Positions 51,727-60,626 of a stretch of DNA of 64,000 nucleotides are shown one piece after another. The notes under the pieces are model-generated. The model saw only the letters and a program-made list of their open reading frames with translations, did no database searches and had not been told where the DNA came from. How positions within the stretch are numbered: position 1 is the stretch's first letter; each line of letters starts with the position of its first letter. The translations under genes were made by a program, and so were the position numbers. The stretch is from Phaeobacter sp. B1627 (GTDB lineage: Bacteria > Pseudomonadota > Alphaproteobacteria > Rhodobacterales > Rhodobacteraceae), in contig NZ_VCNK01000021.1 in the NCBI RefSeq assembly GCF_006265095.1, forward strand, positions 119,583 through 183,582. Reading direction: 5' to 3'.

Positions 51727-52407
51727 ATGAACCTGCAGCCCATGGAAATTCCCAAAAACGCCTCGGCCGCATCAGTTGTGTTCGATGCTCTGCGCAAAGC
51801 CATTGTCGAAGGCGAGCTGGCAGAGGGTGTCCCCCTGCGGCAGGATGAAATCGCCCGCCTGTTCAACACCAGTCGCATCCCCGTTCGAGAAGCGATCTCC
51901 CGTCTCGAAGAGAAAGGTCTGGTGACATCGCAACGGTTCAAGGGGGCTGTGGTGGCCAGTCTGGATCTTGATGAGCTGCGGGAGATTTTCGATTACCGCT
52001 CTCTGATCGAACCCGAAGTGATCCGCCGTGCCGTGCCCGAGATGACCAATGAGATACTGCAGGACGCCAGGGATATCCTCCAGGCCCAGACCCTCACCCG
52101 CGATCCTGTCGCATGGGGGGATCTGAACCGGGCCTTTCACGAACGCCTCTATCAGGCGTCCGGCCTGCCCTACCACCAGGCCGCGATCGACAAGGCCATG
52201 GACCGTGTCGACCGATATTTGCGTGCCACCCTTGTGCGGTCCGGCAATGTCGAAAAGTCAAATGCAGAACATCTGGCCATATGGCAGGCCTGCGCCGACG
52301 GAAATGCCGATCTGGCAGCCCAGTTGACACGGGACCATATCACCCTGTCGTGCAACGCGCTGATAGAGAACATGGCACACCACCGCAGCCAGGGCGGCAA
52401 ACGCTGA
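51727..52407 (+). CDS. GntR-family transcriptional regulator with FCD ligand domain
   Basis: The 226-residue protein has an N-terminal winged helix (VVFDALRKAIVEGELAEGVP, then FNTSRIPVREAISRLEEKGL) and a C-terminal all-helical FCD domain with likely metal ligands (DLNRAFHERLYQASG, EHLAIWQAC). The ATG at 51727 follows a GAGGAG site, and the 14 residues upstream in the frame are not supported. It converges on the PfkB kinase gene, 24 bases apart. Effector and target genes are unknown. The sugar kinase next to it is only a possible link. Confidence 0.9.
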   Translation: MNLQPMEIPKNASAASVVFDALRKAIVEGELAEGVPLRQDEIARLFNTSRIPVREAISRLEEKGLVTSQRFKGAVVASLDLDELREIFDYRSLIEPEVIRRAVPEMTNEILQDARDILQAQTLTRDPVAWGDLNRAFHERLYQASGLPYHQAAIDKAMDRVDRYLRATLVRSGNVEKSNAEHLAIWQACADGNADLAAQLTRDHITLSCNALIENMAHHRSQGGKR

Positions 52408-52431
52408 TCCGGGCCCAGCGCTGCGGTCGCG

Positions 52432-53358
52432 CTACAGTTCGCGGGCCCAGGGCGGGTTGGCTCCGGCGCGCGCCACAGTGATCGCTGCGACCTTGGCACC
52501 ATAGGCCAGAGCCTTTTCCAGCGGCGCGGCCTGCAGCGTTTTCAAGGCGGATTTGCTCAACAACCCCAACTCGTCCAACCGCGCAAGAACACCTGCGTTG
52601 AAGGTATCGCCCGCGCCCACGGTGTCCACGACCGTCGCGGTCTCTGCGGGGACCGTGACCTGTGCGCCGTCCGGCAATATGCCCGTCGCCCCTTCGGCCC
52701 CGCGCGTCACCAGCACCACGGAGGGGCCATGCGACTGCAACGCTGCAGCCTTGCCTTCGAAGCCATCGCCATCCGGAATGATCCAATCCAGATCCTCGTC
52801 CGAGACCTTCACGATATCGGCCTGTGCCAGCATCGCCATCAGCCTGGCGCGATAGCGCGCCTCATCCGGGGCAAAACCGGGACGGATGTTCGGATCCATC
52901 ATCACTGCCCTGTCACCATCCGCCCGCGCCAGCAGAGCGGCATAGGTATCAGCGCAGGGCTCGCAGGCCAGACTGATACCGCCGAAGAACAAGGCCGACA
53001 CCTCATCCCCCAAGGTCGGAAGCGCCTCCGCCTCCAGCATCCGGCCGGCCGTGTTCTCATCATAGAAGGCGTATTTGGCGTGGCCGTTCTCAAGTTTGAC
53101 AAAGGCCAGCGTTGTCGGACGACCAGATCGCAGGAGGTAGCCTTGCCCGACGTTGCTGTCTGCGAGCGCGGCCTGCAGCTGAACACCAAACAGATCGGTC
53201 GAGACACCACTCAGCAGCGAGACATCCCGACCAAGCCGGCCGAGCGCGATGGCTGTGTTGAAGACAGCCCCCCCCGAATGCGGCACGAAAGCCTCGTGAC
53301 CTCCCTTCGTCTCAGTGGGAATCATGTCAATCAGCGCTTCGCCGCAACATAGGATCAT
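52432..53358 (-). CDS. PfkB-family carbohydrate kinase, probable fructokinase
   Basis: The 308-residue kinase has the N-terminal PfkB signature (ILCCGEALIDMIP, then HSGGAVFNTAIALGRLG) and the C-terminal catalytic motif DTVGAGDTFNAG with the catalytic Asp. The sequence GEALIDMIP and the lid region resemble fructokinases more than ribokinases or KDG kinases. It would phosphorylate a sugar, probably fructose, in the cytoplasm. The start ATG follows AGGACAACGCT. It is divergent from the oxidase genes with a 357-bp gap. No sugar transporter gene adjoins. Confidence 0.85.
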   Translation of the reverse strand: MILCCGEALIDMIPTETKGGHEAFVPHSGGAVFNTAIALGRLGRDVSLLSGVSTDLFGVQLQAALADSNVGQGYLLRSGRPTTLAFVKLENGHAKYAFYDENTAGRMLEAEALPTLGDEVSALFFGGISLACEPCADTYAALLARADGDRAVMMDPNIRPGFAPDEARYRARLMAMLAQADIVKVSDEDLDWIIPDGDGFEGKAAALQSHGPSVVLVTRGAEGATGILPDGAQVTVPAETATVVDTVGAGDTFNAGVLARLDELGLLSKSALKTLQAAPLEKALAYGAKVAAITVARAGANPPWAREL

Positions 53359-53715
53359 AGCGTTGTCCTGCCCTTATTCTGTCATGAGGCCCATATCCCG
53401 AGCCAAGCTGGCAAAACCTAGTTTATCGCTTCGCCGCTGCGGGCGCTAACATTTTTCAACTTCTCTGACAAATCATTCCTGCACAGAGGCCCGCAGACTG
53501 TAGCCGGGGGCCAATCAGCCCGATCGGCCCCGGTCAGCGCGTCGGCCCTTATCAGCGCGCCGACACTCCTGACGCGACGACACCGCGCGTCTGGCGACGC
53601 TTTGGCACAGGCGACAGCTTGTCGCGCGGCACGGGCGCGCAATATGCAATCGATGCATTGCTTTTGGCACCACTTGGGATAGCTCTTGAGCGAAGACAAC
53701 CCCAGGAGACGCCAG
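53359..53715 (+). promoter_or_regulatory. Divergent region between the sugar kinase and the bd-type oxidase genes
   Basis: No gene is seen in this 357-bp gap. A hairpin CCGGGGGCC/GGCCCCGG lies at 53504-53533. The imperfect palindrome GCAATCGATGCATTGC starts near 53646, about 55 bp before the oxidase start, and contains ATGCA/TGCAT arms. It is an operator candidate for the oxidase operon. No FNR consensus was found. Confidence 0.35.
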
Positions 53716-55128
53716 ATGCTGGATGGAACCACGGCTGAAACACTCGCCCGCATTCAATTTGCCTTTACAGTGTCATTCCACATTATCTTTCCGGCGTTTT
53801 CGATCGGGTTGGCAAGCTTTCTCGCTGTTCTGAACGCGCTCTGGCTCCGTTCCCGAGACCACACCTACCTGGCGCTCTTCAACTACTGGAAAAAGATCTT
53901 TGCCGTCGCCTTTGGCATGGGCGTCGTCTCGGGAATTGTGATGTCCTACCAGTTCGGCACCAACTGGTCGGTGTTTTCCGACAAGGCAGGACCGGTGATC
54001 GGGCCGCTGATGGCCTATGAGGTGCTTTCTGCCTTTTTCCTGGAGGCCGGTTTCCTCGGCATCATGCTGTTCGGGCGCGAGCGTGTCGGCGAACGTCTGC
54101 ATATGTTTGCCACCGCCATGGTGGCCTTTGGCACCCTGATGTCCGCGACCTGGATTCTCAGCGTCAACAGCTGGATGCAGACACCGGCCGGATATTCCAT
54201 TGCCGCCAACGGCCAGTTCGTGCCGGAAGACTGGTGGCAAATCGTCTTCAACCCCTCGTTCCCCTATCGATTGGTGCATATGGTGCTGGCCGCCTATCTC
54301 ACCACCGCGTTTGTCGTCGGTGCCGTGGGCGCACTGCACCTGTTGCGCAACCAGTCGGACAAAGAGGCACGGCGCATGTTTTCCATGGCAATGTGGATGG
54401 CGCTGATCGTGACCCCGATCCAGATCGTTGCCGGAGATTCGCACGGGCTGAACACGCTGGAACATCAGCCTGCAAAAGTCATGGCGATGGAAGGACACTA
54501 CGACAGCCACCCCGACGGCGCCCCATTGATCCTGTTTGGTATCCCAAACCCAGATGAAAAACGCATCGATTATGCCATCGAGGTGCCCAAGCTTTCTTCC
54601 CTGATCCTGAAGCACGACCTGAATGCCCCCCTCGCCGGGCTCGACACCATTCCCGATGACGAAGAGCCGCCGGTCGCCATCGTCTTCTTCAGCTTTCGCA
54701 TAATGATAGGCATCGGGTTCGCCATGCTGGCCGTCGGAGCATGGAGCGGTCTGGCGCGGATCCGGGGGCGCTTGTTTGACAGCCCATGGCTGCACCGGAC
54801 CTGTCTGATCATGGGGCCTGCAGGATTTGTGGCGGTATTGGCCGGTTGGATCACCACCGAAGTCGGGCGTCAGCCCTACACGGTCTATGGTCTCCTGCGC
54901 ACGTCCGACAGTCTGGCCCCGGTCGAAGCTCCCGCCGTCGCGACCTCCCTGATTGCCTTTGTGGTGGTCTATTTCTTCGTGTTCGGCGCAGGAACCGCCT
55001 ATATTCTGGCGATGATGAACAAGCGCCCGTCCACACCGCGACTTGGGCTGCGCGATGCGCCGGTCCGGGCTGCCGGAGTGGTCCCGCGCAAGAAATTCAC
55101 CGCCTCCGAAACGTCAACACCGAACTGA
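53716..55128 (+). CDS. cioA: Cytochrome bd-type ubiquinol oxidase subunit I, CioA type
   Basis: The 470-residue membrane protein binds the haems and quinol of a bd-type terminal oxidase. The start MLDGTTAETLARIQFAFTVS, the segment YEVLSAFFLEAGFLGIMLFG and GRQPYTVYGLLRTSDSLAP are typical of subunit I. The quinol loop is short, as in the cyanide-insensitive CioA subclass, rather than the long E. coli CydA loop. The ATG at 53716 follows a CAGGAGA site, and the open frame extends ten codons upstream. It is followed 11 bases later by subunit II. The enzyme would oxidise quinol at low oxygen or under respiratory stress. Confidence 0.93.
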   Translation: MLDGTTAETLARIQFAFTVSFHIIFPAFSIGLASFLAVLNALWLRSRDHTYLALFNYWKKIFAVAFGMGVVSGIVMSYQFGTNWSVFSDKAGPVIGPLMAYEVLSAFFLEAGFLGIMLFGRERVGERLHMFATAMVAFGTLMSATWILSVNSWMQTPAGYSIAANGQFVPEDWWQIVFNPSFPYRLVHMVLAAYLTTAFVVGAVGALHLLRNQSDKEARRMFSMAMWMALIVTPIQIVAGDSHGLNTLEHQPAKVMAMEGHYDSHPDGAPLILFGIPNPDEKRIDYAIEVPKLSSLILKHDLNAPLAGLDTIPDDEEPPVAIVFFSFRIMIGIGFAMLAVGAWSGLARIRGRLFDSPWLHRTCLIMGPAGFVAVLAGWITTEVGRQPYTVYGLLRTSDSLAPVEAPAVATSLIAFVVVYFFVFGAGTAYILAMMNKRPSTPRLGLRDAPVRAAGVVPRKKFTASETSTPN

Positions 55129-55139
55129 GGACCGCAGCC

Positions 55140-56144
55140 ATGGAATTCGATCTTGCATTCATCTGGGCCGGCCTCATCGCCTTTGCGGTCCTGACCTATG
55201 TCATCCTGGACGGGTTCGATCTCGGGCTCGGGATCCTCTTTCCGCTGGCCAAAACGCATGGCGAACGCGACCTGATGATGAACTCGGTCGCCCCGGTCTG
55301 GGATGGCAATGAGACGTGGCTCGTACTCGGCGGAGGTGGGCTGTTTGCCGTATTTCCGCTGGCTTATGCGGTGATCATGCCCGCTCTTTATATGCCGATC
55401 ATGCTGATGCTGCTGGCGCTGGTCTTTCGCGGGGTTTCCTTCGAATATCGCTGGCGGACGCAAAAACACAAATGGGTCTGGGATTTTACCTTCTTTGCAG
55501 GATCGCTGGTCGCAGCCCTCTGTCAGGGCATCGCCCTCGGAGCGCTGGTTCAGGGGATCAAAGTCGACGGGCGCGCCTATGCGGGAGGGTGGTTTGACTG
55601 GCTCACTCCGTTCTCGATCCTGACAGGGCTGGCCGTGGTGATCGGCTACGCTCTTCTCGGGGCCTGTTGGCTGATCATGAAGACAGAAGGCGACATTCAC
55701 GACCATATGCGGCGGCTGGCCAGACCGCTCGCGATCGCGACACTTGCCCTCATCGCACTGGTCAGCCTGTGGACGCCGTTTCTTGATCCGATCTACTTTT
55801 CGCGCTGGTTCAACCTGCCCGGAAGCCTCTGGACGTTTTGCGTACCTGCAGTGATGGCCGGGCTCGTCTGGGCCCTCTTCTCCGGACTGAGCGGCGGGTC
55901 CGACCGTCGGCCTTTCTTTGCGTCACTTGGTATTTTTGTCGCCAGTTTTGCGGGCCTCGGCATCAGCTTCTACCCGATGATGGTGCCGCCCAGCCTCAGC
56001 ATCTGGGATGTTGCCGCACCGGACAAAAGCCTCAGCTTCGCCCTGGTCGGAGCCCTCGGTCTGATACCGCTCATCCTTGCCTATACCGCCTATGCCTATT
56101 GGGTGTTCCGCGGCAAAATGGACCCGGCCGAGGGCTACCACTGA
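55140..56144 (+). CDS. cioB: Cytochrome bd-type ubiquinol oxidase subunit II, CioB type
   Basis: The 334-residue subunit II has about eight to nine membrane segments. WAGLIAFAVLTYVILDGFDL, then GNETWLVLGGGGLFAVFPLA and FRGVSFEYRWR are hallmark sequences. The start ATG at 55140 follows GAGGACCGCAGCC, and the frame extends upstream into cioA without support. It overlaps the DUF2474 miniprotein gene by one base. Confidence 0.93.
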   Translation: MEFDLAFIWAGLIAFAVLTYVILDGFDLGLGILFPLAKTHGERDLMMNSVAPVWDGNETWLVLGGGGLFAVFPLAYAVIMPALYMPIMLMLLALVFRGVSFEYRWRTQKHKWVWDFTFFAGSLVAALCQGIALGALVQGIKVDGRAYAGGWFDWLTPFSILTGLAVVIGYALLGACWLIMKTEGDIHDHMRRLARPLAIATLALIALVSLWTPFLDPIYFSRWFNLPGSLWTFCVPAVMAGLVWALFSGLSGGSDRRPFFASLGIFVASFAGLGISFYPMMVPPSLSIWDVAAPDKSLSFALVGALGLIPLILAYTAYAYWVFRGKMDPAEGYH

Positions 56145-56239
56145 TGCGCCGCTTGCTGTGGTTCATCGGCATATGGTGTGCCAGCGTAGCCCTGCTTGGC
56201 CTTGTTGCGATGTCGTTGCGCTGGGTGTTGATGCCCTGA
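56144..56239 (+). CDS. DUF2474-type miniprotein of the bd-type oxidase operon
   Basis: A 31-residue protein beginning MRRLLWFIGIWCASVALLGL and ending SLRWVLMP starts within the cioB stop (TGATG). It has one membrane segment (about residues 5-25) and an N-terminal basic pair, the pattern of DUF2474 proteins that follow cioB genes in proteobacteria. By analogy with CydX of E. coli it may stabilise the oxidase, but this is inference. Its short length makes it easy for gene finders to miss. Confidence 0.8.
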   Translation: MRRLLWFIGIWCASVALLGLVAMSLRWVLMP

Positions 56240-56483
56240 GCGCCCATAATGCCCCCCCAGCGGGCAGCCGAAAATCTCTTCGGTGGCAGAAATCATCGGT
56301 CGGATACCGTGAACCGCGCGCAAATTTCAGCGGTTCTCCTGGCTCATCCGCTTTGCCCCATGTCCGACCGACAACTTAACGGAAAATTTCCCGGGCTATC
56401 CTATGCTTGCGAACAAAATCTCCTTTTACCCCTGAGACGCGGTGACACGGCTCGGATGGTTTTTTTCGCGGAAGTGCACTCGA

Positions 56484-59400
56484 ATGTCCGATACAGAAAA
56501 TCAATCCCTCCCTCTGCGAGAGCCCGGAGCGACACAGGCCCCGAGCTGGAGGGAAATCGGCTTTGATGACCCCTGGGACCCGAACTCCATTCCCGAAGAA
56601 GAGGAAGAAGAGGAGGACGAAGAGGACGAAGACGAAGGCCTCATCTCAAACATCCTGAACGGTCTGGCGAACGGCATTGCCAACGGGAACGGCAATGCCA
56701 ATGGGCTCTTCAAGCTGCTCATCGGTGGAAACTCGGACGATGACCTCATCGGCTCTGCAAAGGCGGACGTCCTGGTCGGCGGCGGCGGCGACGATTACGT
56801 CTCTGGCGGCGACGGCGACGATACGCTGATCGGTGATTCAGCCGGCACGGACGGAAGCGATGCCACCCCCCTTGTACTCAATAGCGACAATCTGGTCAGC
56901 CAGAGCTATTGCGGCGGGGATGCCGACGACGGGGATACCGCCGTTTACCGCGATGTTGCCTTTCTGGAGGATGGCACCTCAGTGTGGGGGCGGCTCGTGT
57001 TGGTCGGCACCTCAGACCCGCAGATGACCGTTGATCTGTCCGGCGGGCGCGGTCACGAAATTCTCCTCAATGGTCACGGTTACGGCGATACGGCCGAGTT
57101 TCGTCTGGAATTCTTTGATCCTCAAACCGGCGATCCCATTGCGATCAACTCTACTGCAACGTTCAACGATCTCGATCAAAGTTACCACCACGACAACGCA
57201 GAATCAGTCTCCCTCGAGAGCGACCAGTACAGCGCCTTCGGCACCTCCAGTGATACCTCGCTGAACGTTACCAATGACGGCTCGACTGTGCGCGCGACCG
57301 GGACCGAGCTAAACCACGACACCGACGAGGACGCATGGTTTTCCGCGCAGTTCGAAGGGCGGACCTCGATCGAGTTCACACTGGAGGCGCGGAATACCCA
57401 CTCCGGCTTCACCCTCTCGGGCGACCTGATCGAAGATGCCGTATATGTCCCGATCACAGGCGGCGCCGACACGCTGATCGGGGGCCAGGGTTCGGACGTG
57501 ATCCTTGGACAGGGCGGCAATGACCTCCTTGATGGCGGCGAAGGGGACGACACCATTGAGGGCGGTGAGGGCGACGATGTCATCGATGGCGGGACCGGAA
57601 ATGACGTTCTGACCGGCGGCACGGGCGGCGACACGATCTCCGGCGGCGACGGCAATGACCTGATCGACGGCGGTGACGGCGACGACAGCCTCAGTACAGG
57701 GCTCGGCAATGACACTCTCTTGGGCGGCGCGGGCAATGACACTCTGCACAATTCCGCAGGCGACGACAGCCTGGTCGGCGGCACCGGCAACGACAGCATT
57801 GTCGCCACCGAAGGCAATGACACGCTTGAAGGCGGGGAAGGCAACGACACCCTGTACGCCGGCGTCGACAACGACAGTCTCGACGGAGGCAGCGGTGACG
57901 ACAGCATGTTCGGCGAAGCAGGCCATGACTATATGTCGGGCGGTGCCGGGGCCGACGCCATGGAGGGCGGGTCGGGGAATGACACCCTCCTCGGCGGCGA
58001 CGACGACGATACCATTTCCGGCGGCGATGGCGACGACCTGATCTACGGGGGCGCCGGCAATGATGTCCTGACCACGGGCATCGGGAACGACACCCTATAT
58101 GGCGGAGAGGGCAACGATACTCTGCACAACTCCAGCGGCGACGACAGTTTGGTCGGCGGCAGTGGAAACGACAGTATTACAGCGACCGACGGCTATGACA
58201 CGCTCGAAGGTGGCGATGGCGATGACACCATGCGAGGCGGCAACGACGGCGATCTGCTGGTGGGGGGCACCGGCGACGACCTGATGTTTGGCGAAGCCGA
58301 CGCCGATACGTTCCGCATGGAAGACAACTTTGGCAATGACACCATTGTCGGCGGCGAGGCCGGGGACGATCACGACATCGTGGATCTGTCCGCGATGACC
58401 GGCCCGGTCACTGTGACCTACACCGGCAACGAAAGCGGCTTCATCACCGATGGCACCGACACGATCCATTTTTCCGAGATCGAGGAAATGGTCCTCACCG
58501 ACGAGGATGACGTCATCGACGCGCGGGCGGACGCAGCCGGGGTCGATATCGATGCTGGCGCCGGCAACGATACGCTGGCGGGGGGCGCCGGTGACGATCG
58601 CTTTACCGGCGGCGACGGCGACGACGAATTCGTTCTGACAGAGGCCGGTGGCAGCGACCGGATCATGGACTTCGACCTGAGTGACGACGATTCCAACGGC
58701 TATTTCAACGATCAGCTCGACGTCTCCGAGCTGACCGGCGGATCCGGCCCCGATGGCATGGTCCGGACCCTTGACGTGACCACCAGCGACGATGGTTTTG
58801 GCAATGCGGTGTTGACCTTCCCCGGGGGCGAGCAGCTGGTGCTGGACGGGGTTGACCCAAGCCAGATGACAACCCATGCGCAGCTCTTTTCCGCAGGCAT
58901 TCCCTGTTTCACCCCCGGCGCAATGATCCACACCGGGGCGGGGGAGCGTCCTGTGGAACGGATCCGGGTGGGCGACCTGATCCAGACCGCCGACAACGGG
59001 CTGCAACCTGTCGTGTGGATCGGCAGGCGGCTGCTGTCCTCGGCCAATCTGGCACAATACCCGCAGCTGCGCCCGGTGATCCTGCGGCCAGGCGGAGTGA
59101 TCGGCAACACCCGCCCCCTGCGGGTCTCTCCGCAGCATCGCTTCATCGCACCACCGGGGCAAAGCAGGCACCCTGTGCCGGATCGCGATCCCTTCATACG
59201 GGCGCGCCTCTTGACGGAGATGGACCCGCAGCACGTTCAGATCGACACCAGCCTCGCGCCTGCCTGCTACATACATATTCTGACCGAAAACCATCAGGTT
59301 GTCTTCGCCGAGGGCTGCGCGACAGAGACCTTTTGGCCCGGGCCCGATGCCCTGCGGGGCCTCAGCACCGACGACAGACAAGAGCTTTTCCGCCTGTTCC

Positions 59401-59549
59401 CGGAGTTGCAGAACGCTGTTGATTTCTATGGTGCCGCCGGGCGGAAACTGGTGTCGGGATCCTACGGAACCCTCGCCCGCCCCGACCTGCGACGACGGGA
59501 TCTGCAGTCATCTCTGCGCCGCGAGCGCCCGGTTGCCCACCTGCACTGA
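56484..59549 (+). CDS. RTX-type calcium-binding protein with C-terminal Hint domain
   Basis: The 1021-residue acidic protein has no signal peptide, as expected for a type I secretion substrate. An N-terminal acidic block (EEEEEEEDEEDEDEG) precedes an NG-repeat (NGLANGIANGNGNANG), an initial RTX block and a beta-rich domain (about residues 125-325). Residues about 330-720 are a long run of nonapeptide RTX repeats (GGxGxDxLx), which form calcium-binding beta rolls. A Hint domain begins at Cys808 in PCFTPGAMIHTGAG, then VERIRVGDLIQTADNG and PQHRFIAPP, the motifs of Hedgehog/intein-type autoprocessing domains. The start ATG at 56484 is preferred over an upstream GTG. Cell-surface or extracellular function is likely, but the role is unknown. 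No type I transporter genes adjoin. Confidence 0.9.
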   Translation: MSDTENQSLPLREPGATQAPSWREIGFDDPWDPNSIPEEEEEEEDEEDEDEGLISNILNGLANGIANGNGNANGLFKLLIGGNSDDDLIGSAKADVLVGGGGDDYVSGGDGDDTLIGDSAGTDGSDATPLVLNSDNLVSQSYCGGDADDGDTAVYRDVAFLEDGTSVWGRLVLVGTSDPQMTVDLSGGRGHEILLNGHGYGDTAEFRLEFFDPQTGDPIAINSTATFNDLDQSYHHDNAESVSLESDQYSAFGTSSDTSLNVTNDGSTVRATGTELNHDTDEDAWFSAQFEGRTSIEFTLEARNTHSGFTLSGDLIEDAVYVPITGGADTLIGGQGSDVILGQGGNDLLDGGEGDDTIEGGEGDDVIDGGTGNDVLTGGTGGDTISGGDGNDLIDGGDGDDSLSTGLGNDTLLGGAGNDTLHNSAGDDSLVGGTGNDSIVATEGNDTLEGGEGNDTLYAGVDNDSLDGGSGDDSMFGEAGHDYMSGGAGADAMEGGSGNDTLLGGDDDDTISGGDGDDLIYGGAGNDVLTTGIGNDTLYGGEGNDTLHNSSGDDSLVGGSGNDSITATDGYDTLEGGDGDDTMRGGNDGDLLVGGTGDDLMFGEADADTFRMEDNFGNDTIVGGEAGDDHDIVDLSAMTGPVTVTYTGNESGFITDGTDTIHFSEIEEMVLTDEDDVIDARADAAGVDIDAGAGNDTLAGGAGDDRFTGGDGDDEFVLTEAGGSDRIMDFDLSDDDSNGYFNDQLDVSELTGGSGPDGMVRTLDVTTSDDGFGNAVLTFPGGEQLVLDGVDPSQMTTHAQLFSAGIPCFTPGAMIHTGAGERPVERIRVGDLIQTADNGLQPVVWIGRRLLSSANLAQYPQLRPVILRPGGVIGNTRPLRVSPQHRFIAPPGQSRHPVPDRDPFIRARLLTEMDPQHVQIDTSLAPACYIHILTENHQVVFAEGCATETFWPGPDALRGLSTDDRQELFRLFPELQNAVDFYGAAGRKLVSGSYGTLARPDLRRRDLQSSLRRERPVAHLH
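57470..58640 (+). repeat. RTX nonapeptide repeat array with an internal duplication
   Basis: The stretch encodes tandem GGxGxDxLx units. Within it the block around 57731-57836 (NDTLHNSAGDDSLVGG...) is repeated around 58110-58212 (NDTLHNSSGDDSLVGG...), about 379 bp apart. Both copies carry the non-RTX insert LHNS and the following ATxG unit, showing duplication of a multi-repeat segment. Confidence 0.8.
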
Positions 59550-59582
59550 TGGCTGGCCACCGGGAGGCACCCTCTCGTCGGG

Positions 59583-59612
59583 AAAAAGCGAACGGCCCAA
59601 ATTAAATGGGCC
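59583..59612 (-). terminator. Rho-independent terminator of the MBL-fold gene
   Basis: On the minus strand GGCCCA and TGGGCC (59594-59612) pair around a seven-base AT loop and are followed by GTTCGCTTTTT. This places a normal terminator about 57 bp after the stop of the gene at 59670. Confidence 0.75.
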
Positions 59613-59669
59613 ATCCGCGTCGCCAACATTTGCCAGCTGTGCGGGTCGCCACCTAGGAGTGGCCGCCGG

Positions 59670-60560
59670 TCAGCCCCATTTCATCTCCCCGGTCAGCACC
59701 TTGGCACCGATGTTCAACGCGACATTCATGCCGAGATCGGGGTAGCGGGCATTCATCGCCGCAATCAGCTCTTCAGAGCCATTGGCCTTGCCCAGCTCCT
59801 CGTCAATCGCCAGAAGATAGCCCTTGGTGAATTCCACCGCTTCGATCCCCATGGGCGCATCAACGGTCAGGTGGCCGGGAACCACGACCTCTGGATTGCG
59901 GGCGAGGATGGCGTCAAGATTGGCGACCCAGGCGTCGCGCTCCGCTTTGGTCGGAGTGTCTGCAGTCCAGACATGGGTGCCGGAAAAGACCATAACGCCG
60001 CCAAACACGGCTTGCAGATCTTCGACCCAAAGATAACGGCGGTTGGCCAACCCCGCAGCGGGGACGATCGCGATGACATGTCCGTCCACCGTCAGTGTCT
60101 CGCTGTCGTCCGCCGTGGGCAGGATCACATCGTCCACCGATGCGGGACCGTTTTCGCCCAGCTGCGGCCCCCAGGTCTCGACTTTTTTCGCGACATTGGC
60201 GTTGATTGCCGCAACTGTCTCGCTGGCTGCGATGACACGGGCCTCGGGGAATGCCTCGACGATCGGGCGCAGGCTGAAATAGAAATCAGGGTCGCTTTGG
60301 CTGATGTAGATCGTGGTCAGCGTCTTGCCCGATGCCTTGATCTCCTCGGCCAATGCACGGCCATCAGGCAGGGTGAACCCGCCATCGATCAGCACGGCCT
60401 CGGTTTGGCCCTGGATCAGGACGGGCGCACGGAAGAAACCATTCTCCCCGGCAGGGAAATGTGTCCAGGTCAGGCCGTTCGCGTCTGCAATGGACATGCC
60501 GGGGACCATCAGGGCGCTGGCCCCGGCGGCGGTAAGTTTCAGGATATCTCTGCGGTTCAT
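59670..60560 (-). CDS. MBL-fold protein with Tat-type signal and a degenerate metal site
   Basis: The 296-residue protein starts MNRRDILKLTAAGASALM, a twin-arginine-type signal. The fold is that of metallo-beta-lactamase proteins: VLIDGGFTLPDGRALAEEIK, then TIYISQSDPDFYFSLRP, the strand AVFGGVMVFSGTH and VVVPGHLTVDAP. The metal motif HxHxDH is replaced by SQSDPDF, so three of the usual histidines are lost, although the Asp remains. It is probably not a normal zinc hydrolase. It follows the DsbA-like gene by 66 bp and shares its strand, and the spacer is filled with tandem repeats. The ATG has an AAAGGA site. Confidence 0.85.
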   Translation of the reverse strand: MNRRDILKLTAAGASALMVPGMSIADANGLTWTHFPAGENGFFRAPVLIQGQTEAVLIDGGFTLPDGRALAEEIKASGKTLTTIYISQSDPDFYFSLRPIVEAFPEARVIAASETVAAINANVAKKVETWGPQLGENGPASVDDVILPTADDSETLTVDGHVIAIVPAAGLANRRYLWVEDLQAVFGGVMVFSGTHVWTADTPTKAERDAWVANLDAILARNPEVVVPGHLTVDAPMGIEAVEFTKGYLLAIDEELGKANGSEELIAAMNARYPDLGMNVALNIGAKVLTGEMKWG

Positions 60561-60572
60561 TGTGTTGTCCTT

Positions 60573-60624
60573 TCGGTGTTCGGGGTCGGTGTTCGGGGGC
60601 GGTGTAGGGGGTCGATGTAGGGGA
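60573..60624 (+). repeat. Four tandem 12-14 bp repeats between the DsbA-like and MBL-fold genes
   Basis: TCGGTGTTCGGGG (60573-60585), TCGGTGTTCGGGGG (60586-60599), CGGTGTAGGGGG (60600-60611) and TCGATGTAGGGGA (60612-60624) follow without gaps and fill most of the 66-bp spacer. The two outer ones are the more diverged pair and the first two are nearly identical. Confidence 0.8.
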
Positions 60625-60626
60625 TG

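Noticed and set aside
56501..56749. A serine-rich 82-codon minus-strand frame over the acidic N-terminus of the RTX protein
   Set aside because: It is the antisense of Glu/Asp codon runs (poly-Ser), a composition artefact.
57530..58640. Possible CRISPR-like or minisatellite array
   Set aside because: The periodicity follows the nonapeptide RTX code, there are no spacers of unrelated sequence, and the units vary in codon use.
58095..59381. A 428-codon open frame on the minus strand over the RTX/Hint gene
   Set aside because: The sense strand has a regular nonapeptide pattern and a Hint domain. The antisense valine-rich repeats only mirror it.
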